DNA from: Paenibacillus sambharensis
Lineage (GTDB): Bacteria; Bacillota; Bacilli; Paenibacillales; Paenibacillaceae
Assembly: GCF_003233845.1 (NCBI RefSeq)
Contig: NZ_QKRB01000063.1
Location: forward strand, 1 to 55,016
Length of the DNA stretch: 55,016 nucleotides
Direction of reading: 5' to 3'
The notes beneath the pieces are model-generated. The model saw only the letters and a program-made list of their open reading frames with translations. It was not told the origin of the DNA and did no database searches. The position numbers were made by a program, and so were the translations under genes. Positions 25,933 through 34,695 of this stretch are shown here, piece by piece (position 1 is the first letter of the stretch; the number at the start of each line of letters is the position of its first letter).

Positions 25933-26655
25933 ATGAATCTGCAAAAAAAACTCATCATCCCGCTGACCGCTCTGCTCATGAGCCTTCCAACCGCTTGCTC
26001 TAACGATGTACCGCTTCCGTCACAGACTTCACTTACTGAGACATCTCAGACCAATGTTAACCGTAATGAGGATAAAGCTGTATTGACCGATCCCTCTATA
26101 AGGGCAGTGGGCACACATCCAGAAGGAAGGCTGCTCATTCGTTCCACTGAAAAGACTAGCGCCGCTCCGGCCCCGTTGGGAGCCGCAAGCTGCTACGGCC
26201 TGGAGACTGATCTCAAATGGTCCGGCACTCATCAGGTTGTGTGGGAATCCGCTGTCGATGATTCGACTAGCCCAGTCGTTTCTTTTAATAAAGGTTTGGA
26301 GATTATTCAGCCGGATGATACGCCAATAGAACTGCCGCAGTATGCCTTCGGCGATACTGTAATTTATATCTTCACGCCGCGTTACACCGACTGCCATGGT
26401 TTGGAGTTCCTGTTATTTGGTGTGCAGAATAACGAGGCATTCCCCGTAATGTTTGAATTCGATGGCCTGATCCGTGCAAATTTCTACAGGCTGCCTTCGA
26501 AGCCGGTAGAAGCAACAGAGGAAGGGATCGTGGTGACAGGGGGACTAGCTGCCGGTCAGGATTATATGGAGATCTATCATTTTGAATATGATGAGACAGA
26601 GCGCACCATGGTTCTTAAGAAAACCGAGAGGCTACCCGCCGGAGAGGTCAGGTGA
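25933..26655 (+). CDS. Lipoprotein of unknown function
   Basis: 240 residues from the ATG at 25933 behind GAGGGAG. Type II signal peptide with lipobox LPTAC (Cys at about residue 22), so the product is anchored outside the membrane. The Ser/Thr-rich linker is followed by a beta-rich domain with DTVIYIFTPRYTD, FLLFGVQNNEAFPVMFEFDG and EIYHFEYDET. No family is recognised. It is closely followed by a small membrane protein gene. Confidence 0.75.
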   Translation: MNLQKKLIIPLTALLMSLPTACSNDVPLPSQTSLTETSQTNVNRNEDKAVLTDPSIRAVGTHPEGRLLIRSTEKTSAAPAPLGAASCYGLETDLKWSGTHQVVWESAVDDSTSPVVSFNKGLEIIQPDDTPIELPQYAFGDTVIYIFTPRYTDCHGLEFLLFGVQNNEAFPVMFEFDGLIRANFYRLPSKPVEATEEGIVVTGGLAAGQDYMEIYHFEYDETERTMVLKKTERLPAGEVR

Positions 26656-26720
26656 GGCTATATGCGCAGCCTCTTCCGGGCAGGACTGATTGGCCGATTC
26701 GTCCATACGGGAGGCTTAAT

Positions 26721-27038
26721 ATGAGCAAAAGAAAAATGATTCTTGCAGGTGTTGGGATGATTGTGTTGTTACTCGTAAGCTCGATCTTTTTAAAACTGGA
26801 GCGCTTAGAACGTAAGGTAGAGAATTATTTATATTCTACGAGAGGTTACTCCGCTGAAAGTATTAAGCAAGTGGAAGCGCAACTTAGCAAGGTTCCGGGT
26901 ATTTTAGTTGAGGTTATTTTTGCTGATGAGCCTAAAGTAAAGTACTTATACGGAGAGGATGATAACAAGTCGGTTATTCAATATGGTCATACAAATACTG
27001 GAGCCAATTACTATAAACACAGTGAACTGGGATACTAA
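26721..27038 (+). CDS. DUF3139-like membrane-anchored protein
   Basis: 105 residues from the ATG at 26721 behind GGGAGG. One membrane segment (about residues 6-26) is followed by KLERKVENYLYSTRGYSAES, GILVEVIFADEPKVKYLY, the pattern of DUF3139 proteins. Function of the family is unknown. It lies 65 bases after the lipoprotein gene and may share its transcript. Confidence 0.65.
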   Translation: MSKRKMILAGVGMIVLLLVSSIFLKLERLERKVENYLYSTRGYSAESIKQVEAQLSKVPGILVEVIFADEPKVKYLYGEDDNKSVIQYGHTNTGANYYKHSELGY

Positions 27039-27323
27039 AGTTACACAAGGATAGTCAGCAAAAAACGCCACTGCATTAGGATCTAGACAACGTCTGGCGG
27101 CCAAGACATATAACGCGTCCGGCAACTTAAAGGGAGTACATGGTAAGGCTTAATTTTCCAACCCTGCCGGCCATCTTTTCCCCTTCTCTACCTATTAGAA
27201 ATTCTCCCTCCCCTGCCGATATACATATAGGTGTTGTTCCGCTGTACATAAGCATCGAGCAGCCTTCTATCACCCACCACAACGGCAAGTTACGACAATA
27301 TCACCAAGGAGCGATCACATCAC

Positions 27324-28835
27324 ATGAATGTCGTTACACCACCCGCAGCCCCCGCAGCCAAGTCTCTAAGCATCACCGAGCAAGTATACCTCCAGCGGAC
27401 GAAGGTGATGGCCGGATTGTTCGGAGCACTTTTCCTGCTGGCCAGTATTGCCATCGTTCTCGCGAAAGAGTGGCAGTATCTCCCTCTCAGTGTACTGCTT
27501 GGCGTGACCAGCGGGGTGCTGTACGGGATTACCCGCCTTAAGAAAGGCATGACAACAGCCCCTTATCTCGTTGTCGCCTCCCTATTGGCCATTAGTACGT
27601 TGGTGAACCTCGATGCTCTTAATGATCATATCATCATCCTGTCGGCAGTCATCCTGTGTCTGTATCCAAACTATCGTCCGCTGCTAATCTATTCGATTCT
27701 GGCACTGGCCGGAGTGAATAGTCTGGCGGCTGCTGGCATGATCACGGTACCCGCACATGAGAATCTCATTATGTTCAATATACTGCTTGTCCTTACTCTC
27801 ATCCTGCTCATTATCGGGTCATTGATTGGACAGAAGCTGCTGCGGCAGGCACTGCTGAGCATTCAGATGGCTAATCAGGCGACCGCTCAGACGAACTCAC
27901 TGCTGGACAAGGTGAAGCAGACCGTCTCCGTGCTCGACGAGTTCAATCAGGAGCTGCAGGAGAACAGCAGAACAACCGGCCGGATTACGAATGAAGTGGC
28001 GACCGGCTTCCAGGAAATTATGAAGGGTGTTGAAAGCCAGGCCGCCAGCATATCCGATATGTCCGAGACGATGGCCGTATCCAATGAGGAGATCGCTGCC
28101 GTTTCGGCTCATGCGAACGGAATGAAGGCGGTGTCGATGAAGTCGGCCGAGGTTACCTCCGAAGGGACCGGCCAAATTCAGGATATGGTCACCCGGATTC
28201 GGGATGTGGAAGAGATTATGGACGTGATCGTCATGTCGATGGAACAGCTGAACACGCAGAATCAGGCGGTCGGCAGCATTCTCTCGACCATATCGGAAAT
28301 TGCGAACCAGACGAATCTTCTTTCCCTCAACGCATCCATAGAGGCTGCTCGGGCCGGCGAGAATGGGCGCGGATTCGCGGTTGTGGCGAATGAAGTGAAG
28401 AAGCTGGCCGAGAATTCGCACAAATATACCGGGGAGATCGCATCCATCCTGGATGGCTCCAAGGACTCGTTCATCTCGCTTGCTACCCAGGTCATGCGGG
28501 GTAAGGAGGCACTGACGGACGGCAAGAAGTCAGCGGAGAAATCCGAGGCGGTGTTTTACCAGATTTCTGAATTCACCGATCAAGTTGTCACGCAGGCAGT
28601 TGAGGTTGAAGAGAAGACGAACAAGATCAAGCGCTCTTCGGATCTTATTGTTGGAGAGATCAGCACCATTGCCAGTGTAACGGAGGAGTCGACAGCTGCA
28701 TTCCAGCAGATCTCCGCAAGCGTTGATAACCAGCGGCATATGGTCGACCAGACGCTAAGCAGCTTCCGGCAGCTGGAGAAGCTCATCACCGAGCTAAAGG
28801 AACTGACGCACGAACGGACACCGGTAAACGAATAA
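27324..28835 (+). CDS. Methyl-accepting chemotaxis protein without extracellular domain
   Basis: 503 residues; ATG behind AAGGAGCGATCACATCAC. The first 175 residues contain about six membrane segments with short loops and no large periplasmic or extracellular sensor domain, and no HAMP domain follows. The cytoplasmic part has the MCP hairpin: [20 protein letters not shown] and [18 protein letters not shown] (tip at about residues 330-365), with methylation-helix regions on both sides. It would signal to CheA/CheW. The ligand could be membrane-state or energy related. Predicted terminator at 28864-28904. Confidence 0.85.
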   Translation: MNVVTPPAAPAAKSLSITEQVYLQRTKVMAGLFGALFLLASIAIVLAKEWQYLPLSVLLGVTSGVLYGITRLKKGMTTAPYLVVASLLAISTLVNLDALNDHIIILSAVILCLYPNYRPLLIYSILALAGVNSLAAAGMITVPAHENLIMFNILLVLTLILLIIGSLIGQKLLRQALLSIQMANQATAQTNSLLDKVKQTVSVLDEFNQELQENSRTTGRITNEVATGFQEIMKGVESQAASISDMSETMAVSNEEIAAVSAHANGMKAVSMKSAEVTSEGTGQIQDMVTRIRDVEEIMDVIVMSMEQLNTQNQAVGSILSTISEIANQTNLLSLNASIEAARAGENGRGFAVVANEVKKLAENSHKYTGEIASILDGSKDSFISLATQVMRGKEALTDGKKSAEKSEAVFYQISEFTDQVVTQAVEVEEKTNKIKRSSDLIVGEISTIASVTEESTAAFQQISASVDNQRHMVDQTLSSFRQLEKLITELKELTHERTPVNE

Positions 28836-28863
28836 CGTTTCTTTCTAAAGCTTCATGTAAAAT

Positions 28864-28906
28864 AGCAGCGGTGCTCCGTCTCTCTGAGGCGGTGTGCCGC
28901 TGCTTT
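28864..28906 (+). terminator. Terminator after the chemoreceptor gene
   Basis: AGCAGCGG and CCGCTGCT close a stem with inner CCG/CGG pairs, followed by a short T-rich tail, 29 bases after the stop. Confidence 0.6.
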
Positions 28907-29013
28907 GTCAGCCTTATCGGGCCTCTGGCCTGCGAGTGCCCAAATGGGCAGGCTGCTGTTGTAAGATGGCCTTCGCCCGCTCCTACCATAGGTCCCGTCA
29001 CAGCCCGGGTGCC

Positions 29014-29448
29014 CTAAGGCAGCAGCAGCAGCATCACCAGCACAGCCAGGAGTATGTCCATCACAGCCAGGCTGGCAAATAGAAACCAGATGATACCTTT
29101 CGATGAGCGGAAGGTGTCGCTGTTGATCCCGTCCCGCTTCTGGAAATATTCTCGAGTAGCCAGGAACAAGATTACACCTGCCAGGATCACGGCCGCTATG
29201 CCGGCTACTGCCGCCAGGGTGTGTCCCGTGCTCTCATGCCGGGTTGAACGGAACACGACGCCTGCAGCCAGGAAGCCAAGACCCCCGACGGTTACCGTCG
29301 TCCGGATCCAGGCCAGATACGTGCGTTCGTTTGCCAGATGCTGCTGTACATAACGGGATTCACCGTTGGCTGCAGACTGATCTTTTGCTTGATTCACGGG
29401 GGTTCCCACCTCTCTATTGTCAATAGTAAAACTTACTTCCTTCATCAT
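29014..29448 (-). CDS. DUF202/YidH-family membrane protein
   Basis: 144 residues from the ATG at 29448 (ribosome binding site weak; the next ATG is possible). The signature QQHLANERTYLAWIRTTVTV leads into the first membrane segment; two more follow (about residues 75-95 and 118-140). Members are small inner-membrane proteins of unknown function. It is divergent from the methionine importer operon. Confidence 0.8.
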   Translation of the reverse strand: MMKEVSFTIDNREVGTPVNQAKDQSAANGESRYVQQHLANERTYLAWIRTTVTVGGLGFLAAGVVFRSTRHESTGHTLAAVAGIAAVILAGVILFLATREYFQKRDGINSDTFRSSKGIIWFLFASLAVMDILLAVLVMLLLLP

Positions 29449-29493
29449 AATGACACGGGATGAAACCTTTTTTATGATATAGTGAAAATAGTA

Positions 29494-29522
29494 TTGAAAA
29501 AACCATCCACATCCTTTAAAAT
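29494..29522 (+). promoter_or_regulatory. Sigma-A-type promoter of metNIQ
   Basis: TTGAAA (29494-29499) and TAAAAT (29517-29522) are separated by 17 bases, close to consensus. The transcript would have a leader of about 90 bases. No SAM riboswitch (S-box) fold can be made out in that leader. Confidence 0.7.
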
Positions 29523-29607
29523 AAACCAAGTACCGAGGTCGGAATTAATAAATATTCCTCTAAATCTATGTTTATACAATCCGCCCTCTCCAGTTTGGCA
29601 TTACGAT

Positions 29608-29622
29608 GGAGGGATTACCCTG
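29608..29622 (+). promoter_or_regulatory. metN: Ribosome binding site and CTG start of metN
   Basis: GGAGGG (29608-29613) is six bases ahead of CTG (29620-29622). The protein family begins M-I-Q-L-E, and here the codon before I-Q-L-E is CTG. The ATG at 29606 is in another frame. Upstream in-frame codons have no ribosome binding site. Confidence 0.75.
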
Positions 29623-30624
29623 ATACAGTTAGAAGGGATCAGCAAGCGCTATAAGAATGGTAAGCTCGTCACGACAGCGGTCGACGACGTATCCCTTACC
29701 ATTAACAAGGGCGATATATTCGGCATCATCGGTCATTCCGGCGCCGGCAAGAGCACACTGATACGATGCGTCAACCTGCTGGAGCGTCCTACCGAGGGCA
29801 GGGTGATCGTCGGCGGAACCGACCTGACGGCACTGAAGTCAGGCATGCTGCAGGATGCGCGGAAGCGGATCGGCATGATTTTCCAGCACTTTAATCTGCT
29901 TACCACGGCTACTGTGCGGGCAAACGTCGCGTTCCCGCTGGAGCTGGCCAAGATGCCAAGAGCACAGATTCGCACTCGGGTGGACGAACTCCTGAAGCTC
30001 GTCGGTCTCAGCGAGCATGGCGACAAGTACCCGGCCCAGCTGTCGGGCGGACAGAAGCAGCGCGTTGGCATCGCCCGGGCACTGGCGAACAACCCGCATG
30101 TCCTGCTCTGCGATGAAGCGACTTCGGCGCTCGACCCGCAGACGACCAGCTCGATCCTGTCCCTGCTGCTCGACATTAACCGTCAGCTGGGGATCACGAT
30201 CCTGCTCATCACCCATGAGATGAACGTCATCCGCTCGATCTGCAACCGGGTTGCCGTCATGGACCGGGGCCGTGTTGTTGAGACCGGCGATGTGCTGGAT
30301 GTGTTCCTGAAGCCGCAGACGCAGGTTACGAAGGATTTTGTCGCGCAGGTCGCCGACACGATCGACCCCGGGCATTTCGATGACCGGCCGGAAGGCATTG
30401 TCGTCCGGGTGCATTTTATCGGAGAAGTGACGTACGAGCCTATCCTCTACGAGGAAGTGAAGAAGACAGGCGCCACCTTCGCGATTCTGCAGGGCACCGT
30501 CTCCCGGATGAAGGACACGCCTTACGGCCAACTCGTCGTCGAGCTGCGCGGCAGCGCGGCTGACACGGGCAGCGTGCTCGAAGGACTCCGCAAGCGCGGC
30601 CTTGATGTGGAGGTGATCGGATGA
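29620..30624 (+). CDS. metN: Methionine ABC transporter ATP-binding protein MetN
   Basis: 334 residues with a probable CTG start. Walker A GHSGAGKST, Q-loop FQHFNLL, signature LSGGQKQR, Walker B VLLCDEATSALDP and switch His in LITHEMNV are intact. The C-terminal NIL domain (about residues 265-334, IVVRVHFIGEVTYEP) is the allosteric methionine-sensing domain of MetN. It pairs with MetI (ATGA overlap) and MetQ to import methionine. Confidence 0.9.
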   Translation: MIQLEGISKRYKNGKLVTTAVDDVSLTINKGDIFGIIGHSGAGKSTLIRCVNLLERPTEGRVIVGGTDLTALKSGMLQDARKRIGMIFQHFNLLTTATVRANVAFPLELAKMPRAQIRTRVDELLKLVGLSEHGDKYPAQLSGGQKQRVGIARALANNPHVLLCDEATSALDPQTTSSILSLLLDINRQLGITILLITHEMNVIRSICNRVAVMDRGRVVETGDVLDVFLKPQTQVTKDFVAQVADTIDPGHFDDRPEGIVVRVHFIGEVTYEPILYEEVKKTGATFAILQGTVSRMKDTPYGQLVVELRGSAADTGSVLEGLRKRGLDVEVIG

Positions 30625-31313
30625 GAACACTGTCAGCCTACCAGGAATTCATCGACTATTTTGCCGAGATCAACTGGAAAGAAATCTGGCGTGGGAGTGA
30701 GCAGACGCTCCAGATGCTGGGCTGGTCCATGCTCTTCACCGTGCTGCTCGGCCTTGCGCTCGGCGTGCTGCTGTTCCTGACCACTCGCGGCCAGCTTCTG
30801 GAGAATAAGATTGTCTATACGGTCTTGTCCTATGTCATTAATATTTTGCGTTCGGTGCCGTTTATCATCCTGATGATCTCCATGATAGAACTGACCAAGG
30901 TCATAGTTGGCACGTCCATCGGGGTGAAGGGCGCCATCCCGCCGCTGGTCATTGCCGCAGCTCCCTTCTTCGCACGTCTTGTTGAGACGTCACTGCGCGA
31001 AGTGGACCGCGGAGTGATCGAAGCCGCGCAAGCGATGGGTGCTTCGAAGTGGACGATCATCTGGCGTGTGATGCTGCGCGAAGCCCGCACAGGTATTATA
31101 GCGGCTATCACGATTACGGCCGTTACCCTGGTCTCGTATACCGCTATGGCAGGCGCAATCGGCGCCGGCGGTCTCGGCGACCTTGCCATCCGCTACGGCT
31201 ACCAGCGCTTCCGGCCAGATATTCTGGTCGTTACCGTCGGCCTGCTGATCGTGCTCGTGCAGCTGCTGCAAACGCTGGGCGACTGGCTCGTCCGCAGACT
31301 TACCCGCAAGTAA
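30621..31313 (+). CDS. metI: Methionine ABC transporter permease MetI
   Basis: 230 residues, five membrane segments. The coupling (EAA) loop is EAAQAMGASKWTIIWRVMLR at about residues 135-155, typical of MetI. Starts in an ATGA overlap with metN. Spans the membrane and passes methionine delivered by MetQ. Confidence 0.9.
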   Translation: MRTLSAYQEFIDYFAEINWKEIWRGSEQTLQMLGWSMLFTVLLGLALGVLLFLTTRGQLLENKIVYTVLSYVINILRSVPFIILMISMIELTKVIVGTSIGVKGAIPPLVIAAAPFFARLVETSLREVDRGVIEAAQAMGASKWTIIWRVMLREARTGIIAAITITAVTLVSYTAMAGAIGAGGLGDLAIRYGYQRFRPDILVVTVGLLIVLVQLLQTLGDWLVRRLTRK

Positions 31314-31414
31314 GAGGTTGTACTGGCAGAGTTCCGTTTCAATCCGGGTCCCTGCTGTTCAATAAATATAAACCATACTATATCCCATTACCGGATAGGA
31401 GGAGTTACATCATC

Positions 31415-32305
31415 ATGAAAAAATCAATCGTACTCTTGTTCACCATCATCATGGCTTTCACCCTCGCCGCGTGCGGCGCAGGCGGCAAGGAAAACAACAC
31501 AAACAATGCCGGAGCCGGCAACACAGGGGCTGGCACGAATCAAGGTACAGCTGAGCCCGCTCCTGCAACACCTGATGCAGAGCCTGTTAAGCTGAGCGTT
31601 GCTGCTACACCGGTTCCACATGCCGAGATCCTGAACTTCGTGAAGGATTCGCTGCTGGAGCAGGGCGTAGAGCTGGAAGTCGTTGAATTCACAGACTATG
31701 TACAGCCGAATGTACAGGTGTATGAGAAGCAGCTGGACGCAAACTTCTTCCAGCACGTGCCTTACCTGGAGCAGTTCAACTCCGAGAAGGGCTATGACCT
31801 TGTGAAGGTTAACGGTGTTCACATCGAGCCGATCGGCGCTTACTCCAACAAGATCAAGAGCCTGGACGAGCTGACTGACGGTGCCAAGGTTGCCATCCCG
31901 AACGATGCAACTAACGGCGGCCGCTCCCTCCTGCTGTTCGCAGCTAACGGGCTGATTACCTTGAAGGATGGTATTGGCGTGGAAGCTACAATCGCTGACA
32001 TCGTAGACAACCCTAAGAACCTGGAATTCGTTGAACTTGAAGCAGCTACTCTGCCGCGTGTACTGGATGAAGTGGCACTGGCGGCAATCAACACGAACTA
32101 TGCGCTTGAAGCCGGCCTGATGCCGACTGAAGATGCCATCATCATCGAGGACGCAAACTCTCCTTACGTGAACATTCTCGTTGCCCGTCCCGACAACAAA
32201 GACAGCGAAGCAATCCAGAAGCTGGCTGCTGCGCTGAATACGCAGGAAGTTAAACAGTTCATCGAAGAAACCTACAAAGGCGCTGTTGTTCCAGCATTCG
32301 AATAA
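31415..32305 (+). CDS. metQ: Methionine-binding lipoprotein MetQ
   Basis: 296 residues from the ATG at 31415 behind AGGAGGAG; the open frame upstream is a shadow of metI. Signal peptide with lipobox LAAC (Cys at 20), then a linker rich in Asn, Gly and Ala (about residues 21-55). The NlpA/MetQ domain follows with VAATPVPHAEILNF, VQVYEKQLDANFFQH and VAIPNDATNGGRSL. It captures methionine outside the cell for MetNI. Confidence 0.9.
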   Translation: MKKSIVLLFTIIMAFTLAACGAGGKENNTNNAGAGNTGAGTNQGTAEPAPATPDAEPVKLSVAATPVPHAEILNFVKDSLLEQGVELEVVEFTDYVQPNVQVYEKQLDANFFQHVPYLEQFNSEKGYDLVKVNGVHIEPIGAYSNKIKSLDELTDGAKVAIPNDATNGGRSLLLFAANGLITLKDGIGVEATIADIVDNPKNLEFVELEAATLPRVLDEVALAAINTNYALEAGLMPTEDAIIIEDANSPYVNILVARPDNKDSEAIQKLAAALNTQEVKQFIEETYKGAVVPAFE

Positions 32306-32347
32306 GCCCAGCTTATTAAATGCAGATCAGCAACCCCAAGCATAACA

Positions 32348-32393
32348 AGAACCCCTTGGAAGCTGCCCGCGCAGCCGCCAAGGGGTTCTCTAT
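32348..32393 (+). terminator. Terminator of metNIQ
   Basis: AGAACCCCTTGG pairs perfectly with CCAAGGGGTTCT, with an inner GCTGC/GCAGC stem; followed by a weakly T-rich tail. Lies 44 bases after metQ and may also serve the convergent ilvE. Confidence 0.8.
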
Positions 32394-32434
32394 GTTTAAC
32401 TGAATTCTTGCGTTGTGGAATCCTGTCCCTGCTG

Positions 32435-33520
32435 TTACTTCGCTTCCGGACCGGCAGCCTCCACCATCCAGCCGAATGGATCGGCGATGCGGCCCTGCTG
32501 AATACCCGTCAAGGTATCGTACAGCTTCGCGGACAGCTCGCCCGTCTTGCCGCCATTGATGACAAGTGGATCATCCTGCCAGTTCAGCTCGCCGATCGGT
32601 GAAATCACGGCAGCTGTACCGGTACCAAAGGCTTCCTCCAGACGGCCATCACGGCCTGCTTCGTACAGCTCTTCAATCGTGATCGCCCGCTCGACAACCT
32701 CGATGTTCCAGTGGCGAAGCAGTTCAATGATCGACCGTCTGGTAATACCGGCCAGGATACTGCCGTTTAGAATCGGGGTGTGCACCTTGCCCTCCAGCTT
32801 GAAGAACACGTTCATGCTGCCGACTTCCTCGATATACTTGCGCTGCACCCCATCGAGCCACAGCACCTGCGTATAGCCCTTCGCCTTCGCCAGCTCCTGC
32901 GCCTTCAGACCGCCCGCGTAGTTGCCTGCTGTCTTCGCTTCGCCGACACCGCCTCTGACCGCGCGCACATAGTCGCATTCCACATAGATCTTGACCGGAT
33001 TAACGCCTTCCGGGTAATAGGCGCCTACCGGTGACATGATGATGATGAACTGATACTCCAGGGACGGCGAAACGCCAAGCTCCGGTTCCGTTGCAATGAC
33101 GAATGGACGGATATAAAGTGAGGTTCCTTCCTCGCTTGGAATCCAGTCCCGGTCCACTTCGATTAGCTTGCGGAGCGCTTCGATCGCGATCTCTCCATCC
33201 ACATCAGGAACGCCGAGCCGCTCGTTGGAACGATTCATCCGTTCGAAATTCAGCTGCGGGCGGAATAACAGGATGCGGCCGTCATCCGTACGGTATGCCT
33301 TAAGGCCCTCGAAGATCGTCTGGCCGTAGTGAAACACCTTTGCTGCAGGGTCCAGTGCAATCGGCTGATAGGGAATAACACGTGGATCATGCCAGCCTCG
33401 GCCATCCGTGTAATTCATAATAAACATATGGTCGGTAAAATGCTTGCCAAAGCCCAGCTTGCCCTGCTCCGGTTTATTCTTCTTCTTGTCCGTCCGCTCA
33501 ACTCTGATCAATTCCGTCAT
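32435..33520 (-). CDS. ilvE: Branched-chain amino acid aminotransferase
   Basis: 361 residues from the ATG at 33520 (a TTG three codons earlier sits too close to the AAAGGGG site). Class IV PLP enzyme with the lysine block GEAKTAGNYAGGLKAQ, YIEEVGSMNVFF, GSILAGITRRSI and EAFGTGTAAVISPIG. It makes or degrades Leu, Ile and Val by exchange with glutamate. The length fits the long (IlvE type II) form. It is divergent from a LysR regulator with a T-N11-A site between them. Confidence 0.9.
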   Translation of the reverse strand: MTELIRVERTDKKKNKPEQGKLGFGKHFTDHMFIMNYTDGRGWHDPRVIPYQPIALDPAAKVFHYGQTIFEGLKAYRTDDGRILLFRPQLNFERMNRSNERLGVPDVDGEIAIEALRKLIEVDRDWIPSEEGTSLYIRPFVIATEPELGVSPSLEYQFIIIMSPVGAYYPEGVNPVKIYVECDYVRAVRGGVGEAKTAGNYAGGLKAQELAKAKGYTQVLWLDGVQRKYIEEVGSMNVFFKLEGKVHTPILNGSILAGITRRSIIELLRHWNIEVVERAITIEELYEAGRDGRLEEAFGTGTAAVISPIGELNWQDDPLVINGGKTGELSAKLYDTLTGIQQGRIADPFGWMVEAAGPEAK

Positions 33521-33574
33521 GCCCTGCAACGCCCCTTTGTGTTCTTGTTAATTGAATGCTACCACCATATCCGC

Positions 33575-33587
33575 TATATTGAAAATA
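33575..33587. promoter_or_regulatory. LysR-type T-N11-A site
   Basis: TATATTGAAAATA has the T-N11-A form with an ATATT/AATAT dyad. It lies 55 bases from the ilvE start and 66 bases from the regulator start, a usual place for a LysR-family autoregulatory site. Confidence 0.45.
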
Positions 33588-33653
33588 TCGGTTTTATTCT
33601 TTAATGATACCTTTAAGATATACTTCGTTGCTATAGACAGGATGTGAAATGTA

Positions 33654-34550
33654 ATGGATCTGCGCCAGCTGAAATATTTCCTCACCGTCGCCCAGGAAGG
33701 CCAGGTAACAAGAGCCGCCAAGCTGCTCAACATGGAGCAGCCGCCCCTCAGCCGCCAGCTGCGGCTCATGGAAGAAGAACTCGGCGTCACCCTGTTCGAC
33801 CGCAGCGGCAAGCGCTTCAAGCTGACCGAAGCAGGCGAGACACTGCGCCGGAAGGCGGAGTCCCTGCTGCTGCAGATGGACGAGACGATCCGCGAGGTGA
33901 AGGAGACGGATGAAGGCCTGCGCGGCAGGCTCTCGATCGGTTCTGTCGTCTCCTGTATCTCGCTGCTGCCGCAGCGCATTGAGCAGTTCCGTTCGCAGTA
34001 CCCGCAGGTGACCTTCAAGATTCTCGAGGGCGATCACTTCTATCTCGGTGAGCAGCTGGAGAAGCGGACGATTGAGCTTGTCGTCGCCAGGCTGCCGTTC
34101 GAAGCCCATCTGGAAAGCGGCCGTTATGAGATTCTTCCGCTGCCTTCTGACCCGTTCGTAGCGGTCATCCCCAGCATCTGGACCGGGTTTGCCGGTGTCA
34201 GCGCCATTGATATGAAGGAGCTGGCCGACGTGCCCTTCCTGGCGCTGAAGACCGACCAGACGACACGCATGCACGAGCAGGTCATGAGCGAATGCAGGCG
34301 GCACGGCTTTGAGCCGAATATCGTATGCGAGTGCTCAAGCGTTGCCATTATCATGTCGCTGATCGCCGGCGGAATCGGTGCCACTATTTTCCCCAAATCT
34401 GTGATGACTTCATTCCCGTCTGACGTTGTCAAGATGCTGACGATCCGGGATGCGGACTTTCAGTCCGATGTCGGGATTCTATGGCAGAGGGACCGCTACC
34501 TGTCGAGGAGTGCCCGCCATTTCATCGACAGCTTCCGTAACATGACCTGA
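33654..34550 (+). CDS. LysR-family transcriptional regulator
   Basis: 298 residues starting at MDLRQLKYFLTVAQEG, the usual LysR N terminus; helix-turn-helix through VTRAAKLLNMEQPPLSRQL. The substrate domain (about residues 92-295) has GRLSIGSVVSCISLLPQRI and an IAGGIGATIFPKS block, as in LysR regulators of the CynR/AlsR-like group. Divergent from ilvE; it may control ilvE and itself, an inference from layout. Effector unknown. Confidence 0.85.
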   Translation: MDLRQLKYFLTVAQEGQVTRAAKLLNMEQPPLSRQLRLMEEELGVTLFDRSGKRFKLTEAGETLRRKAESLLLQMDETIREVKETDEGLRGRLSIGSVVSCISLLPQRIEQFRSQYPQVTFKILEGDHFYLGEQLEKRTIELVVARLPFEAHLESGRYEILPLPSDPFVAVIPSIWTGFAGVSAIDMKELADVPFLALKTDQTTRMHEQVMSECRRHGFEPNIVCECSSVAIIMSLIAGGIGATIFPKSVMTSFPSDVVKMLTIRDADFQSDVGILWQRDRYLSRSARHFIDSFRNMT

Positions 34551-34612
34551 TTGGCTGGTGCAGCCTGCACAGCTGAGACAGCCTCTATTGCAGCGCTCTT
34601 CCGGCTGAAGCA

Positions 34613-34641
34613 CAGCCCCTGCCGGTTACCGGCAGGGGCTG
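34613..34641. terminator. Perfect GC-rich hairpin between convergent genes
   Basis: A 13-bp perfect stem CAGCCCCTGCCGG / CCGGCAGGGGCTG with a TTA loop lies between the LysR gene and the convergent DUF3048 gene. There is no T-run on either side, so it may act as a Rho-dependent or stalling-type terminator. Confidence 0.5.
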
Positions 34642-34695
34642 GTACGCTCGAATGTACCTGTCGCATCCGGCTTATTTAAGCCCGTAACCCTTCGG

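Noticed and set aside
29523-29619. SAM riboswitch (S-box) in the metN leader
   Set aside because: The leader is under 100 bases and the conserved S-box core and terminator stems cannot be found.
33521-33653. T-box leader for ilvE
   Set aside because: The region is only 133 bases and has no T-box sequence or terminator/antiterminator pair.
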